Source: Juglans regia (taxonomy: Eukaryota > Streptophyta > Magnoliopsida > Fagales > Juglandaceae). From it: 64,000 nucleotides of DNA. The translations under genes and the position numbers were made by a program. The stretch covers positions 15,340,741-15,404,740 of the forward strand of contig NC_049902.1 of assembly GCF_001411555.2 (NCBI RefSeq), written 5' to 3'. The notes under the pieces were generated by a model that worked only from the letters and a program-made list of their open reading frames with translations, ran no database searches and was not told the DNA's origin. Positions 10,832 through 21,869 of this stretch are shown here, piece after piece (within the stretch, counting starts at the first letter, position 1; every line of letters starts with the position of its first letter).

Positions 10832-12323
10832 TCAACGCCTGTACTGTTGCATAAGCTGCTGCATTTGGAGTTGCATCTGTCTTCTGAACTCTTCTTGTTG
10901 TTCTTCATGTTGTTTGAGACGCATCTCCATATCTGCTTGTTTTGCCAATTGAGCCTCTAACTCATGCTGCCTTGCAGTCAATTCGTCGATTCTGGAATTC
11001 ACATTCTCTAGCGCTATAGAAGTCATAGATGCATTCCCAGAAGAAGAGGAAGAGGGACCAGGCTTTACACAGCGACCCAAACCCGTCAAATATCCTGAAT
11101 GTTGACCCAAGACTTGTGTAAAAATATCAATATCACTTATTGAGGAATTTTGATCTGACACAGATTCAGCACGTAGGGCAACCATTTTATCCTAGACATA
11201 TATCAGATAAAGAATTAATATCGTCATAAATATTCTAATATATTTAATTAAAACAAGTTATAATACTTAAATAATTTTTACGAGCATCAGGATGAGTCCA
11301 CTCTCCATTACGATCAGTGTGCGATGCAGCATATAATTTTGTTAAATCGTAATTAGTATCTGAATCTTGCTACAATAAATGTGTTAAGATATAAAGTCAT
11401 TATGATTCATCCAAATAATTAACTATATCGGGGAAAAAAAGTAGCAATACCAATTTCTTAGAAAGGCGATGGAAAAATCTTGAGCCTGCATGATGATTAA
11501 TCTTCAATTTTGATCTATTTGTTTTGTTTATAAAACTTCGCTCCTGCAAAGAAATTGAAAATATTATGAAGCGAAATGACAAATAGGATAAGTAAAATAA
11601 TTAAATTTAATTATACCTGATATGATAGATTCTCAAACATGTCACAAAATTTTTCCCACTCAGAAGGTCGGACATTCTGAAAAGGATGTTGGCGTGCATC
11701 TTCCTTCTCAAACTTATTATAATGCTCATGACACCTCGTCTTATATTTGCGGAATGCATTACCCATAAGCTCTTCCACAGTCTTACGTTCCTCTCTCCGA
11801 CCAAAATTTAATTCGAAATCATCCTTGAAAAAAATAGTCACAAACACATTATCATTTATAATATTCTAAATTTAAGTAAAATATAGAAATTTATTCTACT
11901 AAATCAATGTTTTAAACATTACCAAACAACGCTTCTTGATAAGCTCTTTAACATCTTGGGGGACTTTCTTCCATGAAGTCATTGCCAAAGGTGCGAAAGT
12001 TTGTGTAAGAGCACCCACATGCGATGCAAGCCAAGCTGTTGTTCGTCAGGAATGTTAACCTTAATCTTACCCACCTTCCGATATTTTTCCAACGTCACCC
12101 CTCTAGTGGTGCCTCGACCTTGACGAGATTGTACTGTAGACTCTATAAAATATAACTTTGTAATCAATTTCATTTATATGTCTATTATAGGACCTTAATT
12201 AATAACTTTTATGAGTATTTGATTTTTACCTTGTTCTGTAGAGTCAATCTCTAATGGTGAGTCTGAAGGAGAACTAGGAACAGTTGGAGATGGGTTGCGA
12301 CCTTCCTTCCTCTTTGGCGGCAT
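10832..12323 (-). pseudogene. TNPA/Ptta-like CACTA gene (plant transposase 24 family), multi-exon
   Basis: Exons were placed by GT-AG sites and frame. Exon 1 is 12323-12230 (MPPKRKEGRNPSP...). Exon 2 is 12142-11923; the exon 1/2 splice restores a Glu codon in frame. Exon 3 is 11823-11617 (EERKTVEELMGNAFRKYKTR; WEKFCDMFENLSYQ). Exon 4 is 11543-11451. Exon 5 starts at 11369 (QDSDTNYDLTKLYAASHTDR) and ends near 11265. The last exon runs from about 11188 to 10832. The fixed blocks and order match the Ptta/En/Spm plant transposase family. The last exon ends in a Gln/Met-rich coiled coil (RLKQHEEQQEEFRRQMQLQM). Exon 2 carries a frameshift after NIPDEQQ, ending in a stop at 11979, so I call it a pseudogene. 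The predicted product would bind element DNA in the nucleus. Confidence 0.82.
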
Positions 12324-12439
12324 AATTTCAAACTATTGATACATTCAATAAGTAAAATATTTGTCATCAAGTGTAATGTTAACACATAATTGGTCAATCA
12401 TAATCTGTATCAGTTTCATTTGAAAATTCGCTCTCATCA

Positions 12440-13105
12440 TCTGTAGATACTTCAGATTATTCAACATTTTCCTCAACTGTCACATCAACAATTTCAGCCT
12501 CAATATCTTCTCTATTTAATGGAATCATCTCATACTGGCTCAAATCCACAAACAAATTTAAGGCAGGTTGACTCTCTTAGTATGCTTCTTGAGTAAAGGA
12601 GTCATCTTCTTCTTCATCTTGTCATTTCGCTTAAGGGATAACATCATATATATTTCTTGGAGAATATTTTTGTACTACTCGCCATTGATTTCCTAATTTC
12701 GAGTCATCTAAGTAGAATAATTGAGATGCTTGAGAAGCCAAAATAAAAGGATCATCTTCATACCATTTTTTTGATGTATTAACACTCAAAAAATATTCAT
12801 CATCACAGACTCCAGTACAAGGATTGCTTAAATCCCACTAATCACACTTAAACAGATACACCGCAAGCTCTCCCAAATATTTCATTCCAATTATATCAAC
12901 AGTAACCCCATAGAAATCAATATTTTCTCTATCATGACTTCCTTCGACTAGGACACCACTGTTTTGGGTTTTCCTATAACAAATCCATTGTGTGATACTT
13001 ACTTCCCCGAGAAATACATGCAGAATATCGAGCAGCGCATCTCGATGGGCCACGCGCCAATGCATACAGTTCATCCGATATATCATTTGGATTATTCCCT
13101 CCTAG
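12440..13105 (-). pseudogene. TNP2 transposase C-terminal remnant (DUF4216-like)
   Basis: Reading down from about 13100: NSGVLVEGSHDRENIDFYGV, then TVDIIGMKYLGELAVYLFKCD, a stop at 12838, then continuing in the same frame with a CDDEYFLSVNTSKKWYED block and DDPFILASQASQLFYLDD. This is the DUF4216 region at the end of CACTA TNP2 transposases (YYG...L.DIIE..Y....V.LFKCDW). An acidic tail follows towards 12440. Everything upstream, including the catalytic DDE core, is absent and replaced by palindrome repeats beyond 13110. It is a truncated relic lying upstream of, and in the same direction as, the TNPA-like gene. Confidence 0.8.
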
Positions 13106-13109
13106 ATTT

Positions 13110-13620
13110 TCACGTTCGAACGTATAAATAGTATGTTCGAACGTTATTGAATTATTCCCGCTCGAAAATAAATCATTCGAACTTTTATTTTTAACTGTTC
13201 GAACGGTATTGTAAATGTTTATTAATATTTTTTTTTTCATTATACCTTTGAATAAAAGAACTACATTAATATATATAGACATATTAGATGATACTATAGT
13301 TTAATTGGCAGGATATTTTCCCACCACTGCAGTAATCCGTTCAAACTATAACAAATTACGTTGGAACGGTAATCCAGCAGTCTTTAATTGGCAGGATATT
13401 TTTCCACCACTGCAATTGGCGGGATGTTTTCCCACCACGGCAATAATCCGTTCGAACTATAACAAATTACGTTCGAACGGTAATCCAGCAGTCTTTAATT
13501 GGCGGGATGTTTTCCCACCATTGCAATAATCCGTTTGAATGTTTGTTTCATACGTTCAAATGCCACATATGTGTTCGAACGATTTACGAGTACCGTTCGA
13601 ACAGATAACCTTTATGTTTA
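13110..13620. repeat. Internal palindrome cluster 1, with a tandem repeat
   Basis: At least ten GTTCGAAC-type motifs occur, with CGTTCGAACG exact at 13113 and 13470. Within it, 13305-13540 repeats a unit built from AATTGGCGGGATGTTTTCCC, ATAATCCGTTCGAACTATAA and TAATCCAGCAGTC about two and a half times. Reading frames across it are only the repeat translated. Confidence 0.85.
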
Positions 13621-14250
13621 AATATAATTTTTTTCATCATTAAATGAAAAGTACTATAAGATCATATCTATTAGTTATATATACTATCATATATATAGTA
13701 ATATATACTATCATATATATAGTGATCTATACTATCATATGTATTAGTAAGATCATATGTATTAGTAATATATACTCACATATATATAGCCTTAAATGTA
13801 CTAAGGTCACATAATAAAGTATAGAGAAATTTATAAGATGATAGTATATTAGTAAACTATACTATATATATGTTGTATAGTATCATATATAACTTATATA
13901 GTAAAGTATAATGGAATATATAGAATGACATACATTAGTTTAAGTATAAATTCATACCATATAGTACTATATGATAGGTATAGTACCTATCATATAGTAC
14001 TATATATATATATTACAACCTCATATATAACACTTTGATAAAGTATTATGATATATTACTATTATCCTATAAAAAAATACATATAAGTTATTATGTTTTC
14101 ATTTAAAGTATTCTACTATCATAATATATATTATAATATTACATATATATTACAGTATATATAATCTACTATAATAGTATATATATTATATTAATTTATA
14201 TGATTATAAATATAAAATACATTTAATATAATTTTTACTAAACTTAAAAA
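13621..14250. other. Very AT-rich core with ATATAGTA/CATATATA repeats
   Basis: There are no genes. It has irregular tandem TACTATCATATATATAG-like units near 13675-13740 and further TA-rich stretches. It separates the two oppositely transcribed parts of the CACTA element and is flanked on both sides by palindrome clusters, so it may hold a bidirectional promoter; that role is inferred. Confidence 0.5.
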
Positions 14251-14775
14251 ACTTTTGTTCGAATGTGAAATATTAACGGTTGAACGGTTAAGCACGTATA
14301 AGTTATCGCGGGCAGATATTTCTCTCATGCTGCCGTCCCCTCTGTTTCAAAAAGTGAGAAAACATTTGAACGCATTACAATCGCCGTCGTCTGCCGCCGT
14401 AATCAGCACCTACGTCAATCACTTTTCCTCCCAAGTGAAGGTATGTACTTTCAAACTCATTTTACCGTTTATTTTATAATTTTAAGGTTTTATTTGTTTT
14501 CTTTTTAAATTAGACTTTTTCATCAATAGTCACCGTAAAACATCATAAATCTATCGTAGGATGTTTAGAAATGAAGAGTACTATGTTTTTTGTCGAAGAA
14601 ATCACGGAATCAATGCTATTTTGGGTGTTTTCATGGCCGTTGAGTTGACTCAGCCATGGCCGAGTTAGATCTGGTTTCCGTTCAAACAATTTTACCTGTC
14701 CGTTCGAACAGTTTTTAAATGTTCGAACGTTCTTAATGGTCCATTCGACCATATATTTAGGCGTTCGAACGCGTA
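14250..14775. repeat. Internal palindrome cluster 2
   Basis: Copies of GTTCGAAC or one-mismatch forms occur near 14255, 14278, 14682, 14700, 14718 and 14738, and an exact CGTTCGAACG is at 14762. It lies directly upstream of the plus-strand gene. Confidence 0.8.
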
Positions 14776-14955
14776 TTATTAAATTCAGTCCATTTACATT
14801 GTATTAGCTTATTAAATTTTTTTCATCTTTAATTGATTATAAGTTCTATCAATTAATTTATTAAATTGCTATTAGTATATAATTTTGTAAATCTGTTAGT
14901 CGTAATTAGATTTTATCACTAATGTTGAATGTATATTTTATTTTTAAAATTTCAG
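14441..14955 (+). other. Probable 5' UTR intron of the plus-strand CACTA gene
   Basis: A donor CCAAGTGAAG|GTATGT at 14441 and an acceptor TTTCAG ending at 14955 frame this stretch. The acceptor lies 11 bases before the ATG at 14966. No other use of these sites is apparent. The upstream exon (about 14290-14440) is GC-richer than its surroundings. Confidence 0.5.
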
Positions 14956-14965
14956 AATCATAATA

Positions 14966-16212
14966 ATGTCTTATCGAGACCATAAACGTGGTAGATCAGG
15001 AGAACCTTCCATCCAAACAGTTCGAGAGCGGACTATTTTACTTGAGCGATAGGTAAAAGTGTCTGATTTTGTAGCTCTTATATGGGAGGGTCATTCCCTC
15101 CCATCAGTATTCAATGATCATAGTTGGGCACCAATCTTAGATCAGCGAGAAGAAGGAATGGAGCTCGTTTCCTTCATTGAGATCGTTACTGAGTTCTATA
15201 AAGAGCTTGGTGCTGCCAGCCCAGACGATGGAGGGGCATACAGGATCTGTGTCCGAGGAGCTCCTGTTATATTTCCAGCGAACGGACTCGCTGCATATCT
15301 GGGTATTCCTAGGCTTCTTGATGCCTATCCAAACCTGCCGCCTAGAGAGTCTGATCCTTCAGGTGATGTAGCTATGTCTTAAGACGAGGGGACCATATTA
15401 CACAGATGAGATCGATACACTTGCTGATCATGAGGTCAGAGACTTGATTGTTGGTCCAGATGCTCCAGTGTACGATGGGACGAAGAGGATTAGGCAGGCA
15501 GATTTATCTTCTTTCTTCAAGATCATGAATTTGATCATTGCCAACAATATTGACCCACGGCAGCACAAGACCGAGGTCGGCATGGATCAAGCGAGATTTA
15601 TGATACGGGTCGCTCGTGGCATCCCGATCGACCTCGTTGGTTATATATTTGAGAGGATCCGATCAGAGGCACGGTTCATTACGACAGATATACTGCCGTT
15701 TGGGATCCTCATCACTCGATTTTTGCTACATGTCGGGGTCGTGTCCGAACCTGCCGAGCGTTCCCGATTTCCGATGGCACCGATCAACAGCCACACCCTG
15801 TCACAGAGCACGGGACACTCTAGATTTCGTTTTCGTGGGGCTGTTCCTGACAGGGCTGAGATTCAGAGAGATGCATAGCCGGGAGATACTGGAGTATCAG
15901 CTGGTGAGACATCTACACAGGCTGAGGCATCACTCACATCTATTCACGAGGAGATGACTGACATATTGCGTGCTGAGATCAGCGTACACACATCAGCAGT
16001 GATTGATGCAGTGCACACTGCATACTGCCATGTCTGAGTTGCATACAGAGATTATGGCTACTGTCTCTGGGTTACGTACAGAGGTTAATGAGTTATGTAC
16101 AACGATTAATGCCAATAATGCAACTCAGGTCACGCTCAGTACTCGACTGACACAAGTAAAGACACAATTAGCTGCAGTCGATAATGTGTGTAGAGACCTC
16201 GCAACACAATAG
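14966..16212 (+). pseudogene. 'Putative plant transposon protein'-like gene carried by the CACTA element
   Basis: ATG at 14966 gives MSYRDHKRGRSGEPSIQTVR, a TAG where one codon (likely Gln) stood near 15049, then VKVSDFVALIWEGHSLPSVF. The frame shifts near 15370, resumes with YYTDEIDTLADHEVRDLIV and runs to a stop at 15876-15878. The segment ARFMIRVARGIPIDLVGYIF followed by ILPFGILITRFLLHVGVV resembles the 'putative plant transposon protein' family (PF20167-like), known from many plant repeats. A Ser/Thr-rich part and a heptad-like tail (LRTEVNELCTTINANN) continue to TAG at 16210-16212 after another frame change. Function of the family is unknown. Its base composition is clearly GC-richer than the surrounding element, which may mean capture. 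Confidence 0.65.
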
Positions 16213-16779
16213 TTTCTATTTTTTATTTATATTTTCTTTTGTTATAGTTATGAACAATATATATGGCGTTTTGAAAATTTGCTTTATTTGGTTGATTAAT
16301 ATATATGTGGTTGATAATATTTATTTAATTAAAAATCTTATTTAACATAAAAGAAATCATTAAAATATTTTAAAATTAATTACATAAAATTAATTAATGA
16401 ATTTGTATATATGATATATATTTTTTATATTTTGAGTTTCGTACCGAGATTAATATTATACCTTCGAATGTATAAATGTGGTGCTTGAATATGTTCTAAG
16501 TAAATATATTCCGTTGAACAGTTTAGAAACCTTCCCGCTAGGATTTGCCACCAAATATTTTCCGTTCGAACACAACAAATTATCGTTCGAACGTTTTTGA
16601 ACTTTCCCCGCCGTAATGAATTAATTTTCCACCAAATTTTACTGTTCGAACGTACTTTTTTATGTTCGAACGGGAAAAATTTTTTGAGACGATTTAATTC
16701 GTCACAGAAAATACTATTCGAACAGTTATTTTAACGTTCGAACGATTTTGTAAAGTCACAATTTTTTAGGATGAAATTT
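16213..16779. repeat. CACTA right flank: AT-rich part and palindrome cluster
   Basis: 16213-16440 is AT-rich without genes. From 16440 to 16745 there are about eight GTTCGAAC-type motifs, with CGTTCGAACG exact at 16583 and 16735. They are interleaved with CCCGC...TTTCCACCAAAT segments also seen in internal cluster 1. This mirrors the left subterminal region. Confidence 0.8.
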
Positions 16780-16870
16780 AAATTTCGTCCCAATAAATGA
16801 CTTTTAGGGATAAAATTTTTTTCGTCCCTAAGTAATTTCTTCCCAAAATCTCAAATTTGTTGTAGTGCCT
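16780..16870. repeat. CACTA right TIR, GGGACGAAA-type repeats and TSD
   Basis: TGTTGTAGTG closes the element at 16867, followed by TSD CCT (16868-16870). Copies of the GGGACGAAA/TTCGTCCC motif, some diverged (GGGATAAAA), lie at 16785-16835, mirroring the left end. Confidence 0.9.
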
Positions 16871-17385
16871 TTTCTTTTTTCTTTTTTTTTTTCTTCAAAC
16901 TTTTGAACTGCATGGTGGTAGGTAGAATAGATAGACCGTCGCTTAGTTATTTTTTTGAATTTCAAGTTTAGTCCGTCGCTTCATTTGCTTTTTCTTACGC
17001 GTCTCTTGATATTCTTCTTCTGTTTAGTCTTTCATCTGCTTCCCTCGGAAATATGGTCTCTCTCAAAGTCTAAATTGTACCGTTATCCAACTCAAAAATA
17101 TGCCATTTGACTAGTTCCAATTTCTTCTGCAATTCAAAAATTTAACTTGATCTTTATCCCCTAAATAACACCAATGACCAGCTTTTATATTCAGATAAAT
17201 CTTCATTTAAATGAGATACAGTCCCTAGACGATAGGCCACTAAAATTTGGATCTTCCTTTTTTCCAAATCTGAAATAAATTTTAATGACAACAATGAAGC
17301 CTAAAACTGACAAAAATAAATAAAATTATACTAAAATTTAAAGTTAAAAAGTGATAAAAAAAATATAGGAAATTATGCAAGGCAT
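16871..17385 (-). repeat. 5' LTR of the Athila element, distal part
   Basis: This sequence continues on the far side of the CACTA target duplication; the T/C-rich tract at 10010-10050 and that at 16868-16900 were once adjacent. No genes are present. It is cut at 17385 by the Tat element, whose LTR start is missing, so the join may be a later deletion. Confidence 0.5.
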
Positions 17386-17646
17386 CAGTTATCATTTCAA
17401 TTTAATATGAGATGAATCCCTCATCTCCAAGTTTGAGTTTCAAATAGCAGATGTGTCCGTTATCACTTAATAACAAAACATTTCAAAGGCTCTATATAAA
17501 GGAAGAACCCAGGTATGTAAAAGGCATCTGATTCATTGGTATTAAGGAGTTTATTCGATCACTGACTTAGGCATCAGAGGCGTTCCCTCCAACACCCCAA
17601 GATGTCTTACTTTTTGAGGCGGTGGCGGTGAAACATGTTCATAACA
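17386..17646 (+). repeat. 5' LTR of Tat(+), lacking its first ~160 bp
   Basis: It aligns to 25839-26115 and ends in CATAACA before the primer site. A TATA box in CTCTATATAAAGGAA lies at 17490-17504. By eye the first ~205 aligned bases differ at about 14 sites, about 12 of them transitions. Confidence 0.9.
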
Positions 17647-17647
17647 A

Positions 17648-17663
17648 TTGGCGTCGTCTGTGG
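17648..17663 (+). promoter_or_regulatory. Primer-binding site of Tat(+)
   Basis: TTGGCGTCGTCTGTGG lies one base after the LTR. The homologous site of the second Tat element reads TTGGCGCCGTCTGTAG, so a C-to-T change has altered the core here. Confidence 0.85.
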
Positions 17664-17758
17664 AATTCCTGTTTTATCCTACAACTAAGCATGCTTTTCA
17701 CATGCGTACCACAACTCGATCATAGGCAACTAGAGATCAAGAAGTGTTGTGAAGAAAC

Positions 17759-18875
17759 ATGGAAGGAAGACTCGTAGAAATGGAAGAAGTAGTAAGAAAA
17801 CTCACTGCTGAGTCAGAGGCATTGTGAAAGGAGAACGAAGCCTTGACGAAAAACGGTCCATCAGGAGAGGAAATCCCCCTAGGAGAATGAGGAGATGAAT
17901 AAAATGCATCACGACCTACGGAGCTTAATGGACAAATACGAGGGAATGACCAAGAAGATAGGGACGTCTTCTTCGGCCAATCAGTTGCTATCTAGCACCA
18001 ATCTGCCATTCTCTGCAGAAATCATGGCGATACCTTCGCCTCTGAAGTTTAGAGTCCCCTTGGTAGATCTATATGATGGCTCTAAAGACCCTGTAGAACA
18101 TCTCTAAACTTTTGAAGCCCATATGACGCTCCGGGGATATCCCGGGGAAATTACATGTGAAGCTTTCCCTTTGACTTTGAAAGGAGTGGCAAGAGGTTGG
18201 TTCGAGACACTGCAACCAGGTTCCATAGACAGTTTCGATGAACTAGGCTGGCAATTCTTAACCTAGTTCATGGTGAGTAAAAGGCACAGGAGACCAGCGG
18301 CGTACTTGTTAACAATCAAGCAGAGAGAAGATGAAAGTTTGAAAGCATATCTAACGAGTTTTAATAAAGAAAGAATGACAGCCGTTGATCAAGATGAGAA
18401 GATTATGCTGCAGCATTGCTCGGGGGTTAGAAGAAAAGAGCGAATGCGAATCGAGAGGAAGTTAGAAGAAAGACTAAGAGGGAGGACAAAAGATGAGGAG
18501 GGACCAAAAAAACGAAGGTCTGATGGTAATTTAAGAAGACATAATGGTGGCTATGTACACTACTCTAATGTGCATAATCGAGTTAAGGCAAAAGAGGTAG
18601 GGCAAGATGACGGTAATGGGTGACAAATTGGGAAGTATTGTACCTATCATAAAAGAAATGGGCATAGAATTGAGGACTGCCATAACTTGAAATGGAAAAT
18701 TGAAGATATGAGAAACAGTGGCGAGTTGGAGCGACTGGTTGCCCAAAATGCTACCCCCCACGATGTGCAAGTGATTCAAAACCCAAGCACAAAGCTCGAC
18801 GAAGTGAGAGCCCTAGGCGACGTGAATCCCCAAGAAGAAGAAGGAAATCGTAGGAACCTAGTGATCGGAGACTGA
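17759..18875 (+). pseudogene. Tat gag pseudogene
   Basis: ATG at 17759 starts MEGRLVEMEEVVRKLTAESE, an N-terminal coiled coil. It is followed by LRSLMDKYEGM and LPFSAEIMAIPSPLKFRVP, then the capsid core ARGWFETLQPGSIDSFDELG and RRPAAYLLTIKQREDESLKA. Stops occur near 17826, 17888, 18105 and 18265. After EKIML near 18410 a stretch present in the other Tat copy (with GVWPRSPFM, FMDRANDFVNAEG) is missing, so gag carries an internal deletion. A zinc-finger variant CTYHKRNGHRIEDC lies at 18643-18684. Gag forms the particle and binds element RNA. Confidence 0.88.
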
Positions 18876-18970
18876 GGGCAGATATTGACTAAGGAACCCA
18901 CCCTTAGGTGAGATACACACAATCACCGATGGATATGATGGAGGTGGTCCAACCTTTTCTAGGAGAAATG

Positions 18971-21760
18971 TGTAACGCCCCGTTCCCGGAGGTCCGGAGA
19001 GTTAACTCTTAATACCTAAAATCAACTTAAATAATACAACTATAAAGTCCAGAAAATTCCATTAAACATTAATCCAGTTAATTAAACCAAATATCTAAGT
19101 TCCTCCATGGGGACAATAAAGAAAACTCGAAATTATCCTTAACTCATCAGATAAAAAAAATAACCGAAAAATAAAATCAGTTTACTAATAACGACTCTCA
19201 AATAAGCACTTGTACCCTCAAGTACTTATTCCACTTCGATCATCACACCTTGCTAAAACTTCCTACTCTTGTTCTCCAACTGAACCATCAAAATTATCTG
19301 AAAAATATATGGAGTAAGGGGTGAGTTATCAACAACTCAGTAAGCAGAGAACATATACCAATGTATAAACATGAGCATTTACAGAAATCAGAATGTAGAA
19401 CAAAACATTTTCATTTTCAGAGTACGGAAGCAAAATATGTTATCAAAATATCAGAGAGAAGATTTAGAAATAATTTTATTCAAAATATTCTTTGGCATAG
19501 CATAAAAGATCATCATCATCATCAGAACATCATATCAGAACAGAGGCCATGTATAATCTCTGTGGTAGGGTTGTGCTTCTGCGGATAGCCAAGTAGAACA
19601 TGAAACACTCTGTCACTAAGGTGTGCACTCAAAACAGAGACCACTACTATAACGTATCCACTACTATAACCCGTGGCAGGGCCGTATCCACTATTATTAC
19701 CCGTGGTTGGGCCATATCCACTATTATTACCCGTGGTTGGGCCGTATCCACTATTATAATCCGTGGTTGGGCCGTATCCACTATTGTAACCCGTGGTTGG
19801 GCCGTATGCCACTATTATCACCCGTGGCGGGGCCATAACTAAACAGAACGGAAACAAAATCAAATTCAGAATCAGAGAGTCATGCCAAAGGTTTTCAGAA
19901 ATCACGTCTTATCCAAACTGAGTACTGAACAAAAATCTTCGGAATAGAACAAAATCATATCACAGCGTAATTTATGCACAAATTTCATATTCGCTCTCAT
20001 TTTCAAAGTTTAGAAACAGAATGTCAAAAATAAGCTCATGTCTACACCAGTCATGACAGAAAATACTTTTTTCTTAAACAGAATCTCATGAGTAATGTAG
20101 AACAAATAACTGAGGTAGTTCAAATTTCTTTTCATAACAAAACATGCATATTTTCCAAAACGGACCTCAATTCATTTTATTTAATGTAAAGTCTTGCATA
20201 GGAACCCCGCTTACCTGAACTTCTTAGCTTTTCAGAATTTTCCTCAAAATGTCGAACAATTAACAATCGTCACCTATCAAATAATCAAGTAATTCCCGTA
20301 AATTTCCAATCAATCACGTATTTCAGTATTTAAGCCTAGGCTTATAAAATAACCTATTTTAATTTCTCAAAACCTAAAACCCTTAAAAGCTCAAAATATA
20401 TCATCCCTTTCTAAAATTGCCAATTTCCATTTAATAACTTCGACTAAAAACATTTAAAAATCTAACTTATTTACTATTGAAGTGTAATTATAAAATCTAA
20501 TACTAGCTAATATAATTACACCAAAATATTTTAAATTATAAAGCGATCATATAATAAACTAAGTCATAGTAAAAATACAACATTACCGATTATTCTTTTG
20601 AAAGAAATAACAAATTTAAAGCATTCAAGAGACATTTTTGACTAACATAATAAAAGACTTATCTGCCATCATAAAACCCTTCGTAAAAGCCAACCCAACC
20701 CAACCGAAAAATATATAACTCAAACCAGCTAATGCTTGCGACAAAAACTCACTAAAACTGGAAAAACTTTAAGCCAACTAAACGCTAACGGCACTATTGG
20801 GGTCAACTAAAACTGGAACTTGCTTTCAAATTTGAAAAAGAAGGAGGCAGCGATGAGGCTCACCGAGGAAGGAAACGTGTGACGGCGTAGGGACTGGCTG
20901 AGGTCGACGGTGGTGAAGGCGGTGCCTGGCAGTTACAAATGATAGAGAGAGAGAGTGAGAGAGAGAAACACGGTGAGAGAAGGACAAATTCATGCAATAG
21001 AGAGTGATACATGGCGTGTGCATGGAGGTGTTACCGAGAGAGAGGGTGGTGGTTTGAGTCAGCGGCAGTGTAGCAAGGTGGTGCAGGGCGTACCTAGCAA
21101 GACCAGGTTATGGCTATTTCCATCGAGGACAGTGGCTGAACGCGTGCCTGGGAAGGAGGGTCTGGCTAAGGAAGTACTCTGTTTCTTGATGCAAAAATAG
21201 AGCAGTTTTGGCTTCTTTCGGGGTTTATCTGGGCGATGTGAGGCTGCCGGTGGAGGCTTGCTGTGGTTGGTTCTACTTCGGGCTAGTGTTTTCCGTCGTG
21301 TGAGGGGCAGTCGTGTGGGTTGCAGCGTGGAAGGGCTTGGCAGTGGGAGTAGTTCACGGTGGTCTGGCTTACCGTTTCGCGTGGGAGGGCAGTGGTCTGG
21401 CTTACGGTTTGGCGTGGGAAGGCAGCGGCATGAGCTTTCTTCATATGTATATAATATAAATAGATGATTGAACATGAAAAGAAAACCCTAGATGAAAACC
21501 AAATGGACGTGGGATGTGCATGAGGGACGTGCATGCGGCTGGGAAAAGAGTCATGCGGGTGAGGGGATCTGCTACCTCAAAAACTGAAAGGTTTTCTAAG
21601 GTTTAGTCAAACGGGTGCGGCCTTGTTTCGCAACTGATGGGCCAAATGCTAAACAAAAAAAAAATAAAAAAAACTACTCGATCCCTAACCTAAAAACCAA
21701 AAATAAATAAATAAATAAAACTATAGTCCAACCATACAAATTCTGAGTCCGGGTGTTACA
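18971..21760 (-). mobile_element. Solo-LTR-like unit of a long-LTR gypsy family, 2,790 bp
   Basis: It begins TGTAACGCCCCGTTCC and ends CCGGGTGTTACA, the TG...CA-type inverted ends of long plant gypsy LTRs. Flanking pentamers AAATG (18966-18970) and AAAGG (21761-21765) look like a target duplication with one change. It contains no gag or pol motif, a 30-bp tandem array, an ACTCAGTAAGC box near 19337 and a GC-rich, GA-repeat-rich part at 20820-21430. Minus orientation is inferred from that CT-rich leader-like part and from relatives at 39006 and 42171. It splits the Tat(+) element. Confidence 0.8.
19655..19835. repeat. 30-bp minisatellite, six copies
   Basis: The unit is TATCCACTATTATTACCCGT followed by GGTTGGGCCG, starting at 19655, 19685, 19715, 19745, 19775 and 19805. 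Copies differ at a few positions and one has an extra base. There are no unique spacers. Open frames over it are the repeat translated. Confidence 0.95.
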
Positions 21761-21869
21761 AAAGGCATACACAAGGTGGCCAAGGTATGAAGAAGTTTAC
21801 AACATAGAGAGGCCTATCAAACAACCCTAGGTGCAGGTATCTCCTACAATATCTTTTGGCGATAAGGAT

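Larger units (their letters stand above)
10087..16867 (-). mobile_element. CACTA (En/Spm-type) DNA transposon, 6,781 bp, with precise ends
   Basis: The left end reads CACTACAACAGAAAAGG and the right end, reverse-complemented, reads CACTACAACAAATTTGAG, giving a 10-bp terminal inverted repeat. The flanking triplet CCT occurs immediately outside both ends (10084-10086 and 16868-16870). It is the 3-bp target duplication typical of CACTA elements. Inside, on the minus strand, are a TNPA/Ptta-like gene and a TNP2 C-terminal remnant. A divergent plus-strand gene is also present. Subterminal repeats are dense. The target was an Athila LTR. Loss of most TNP2 makes it non-autonomous. Confidence 0.95.

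Noticed and set aside
19655..19835. CRISPR-like regular 30-bp repeats
   Set aside because: Units are contiguous with no unique spacers, the genome is a plant, and no cas genes are present; it is a minisatellite.
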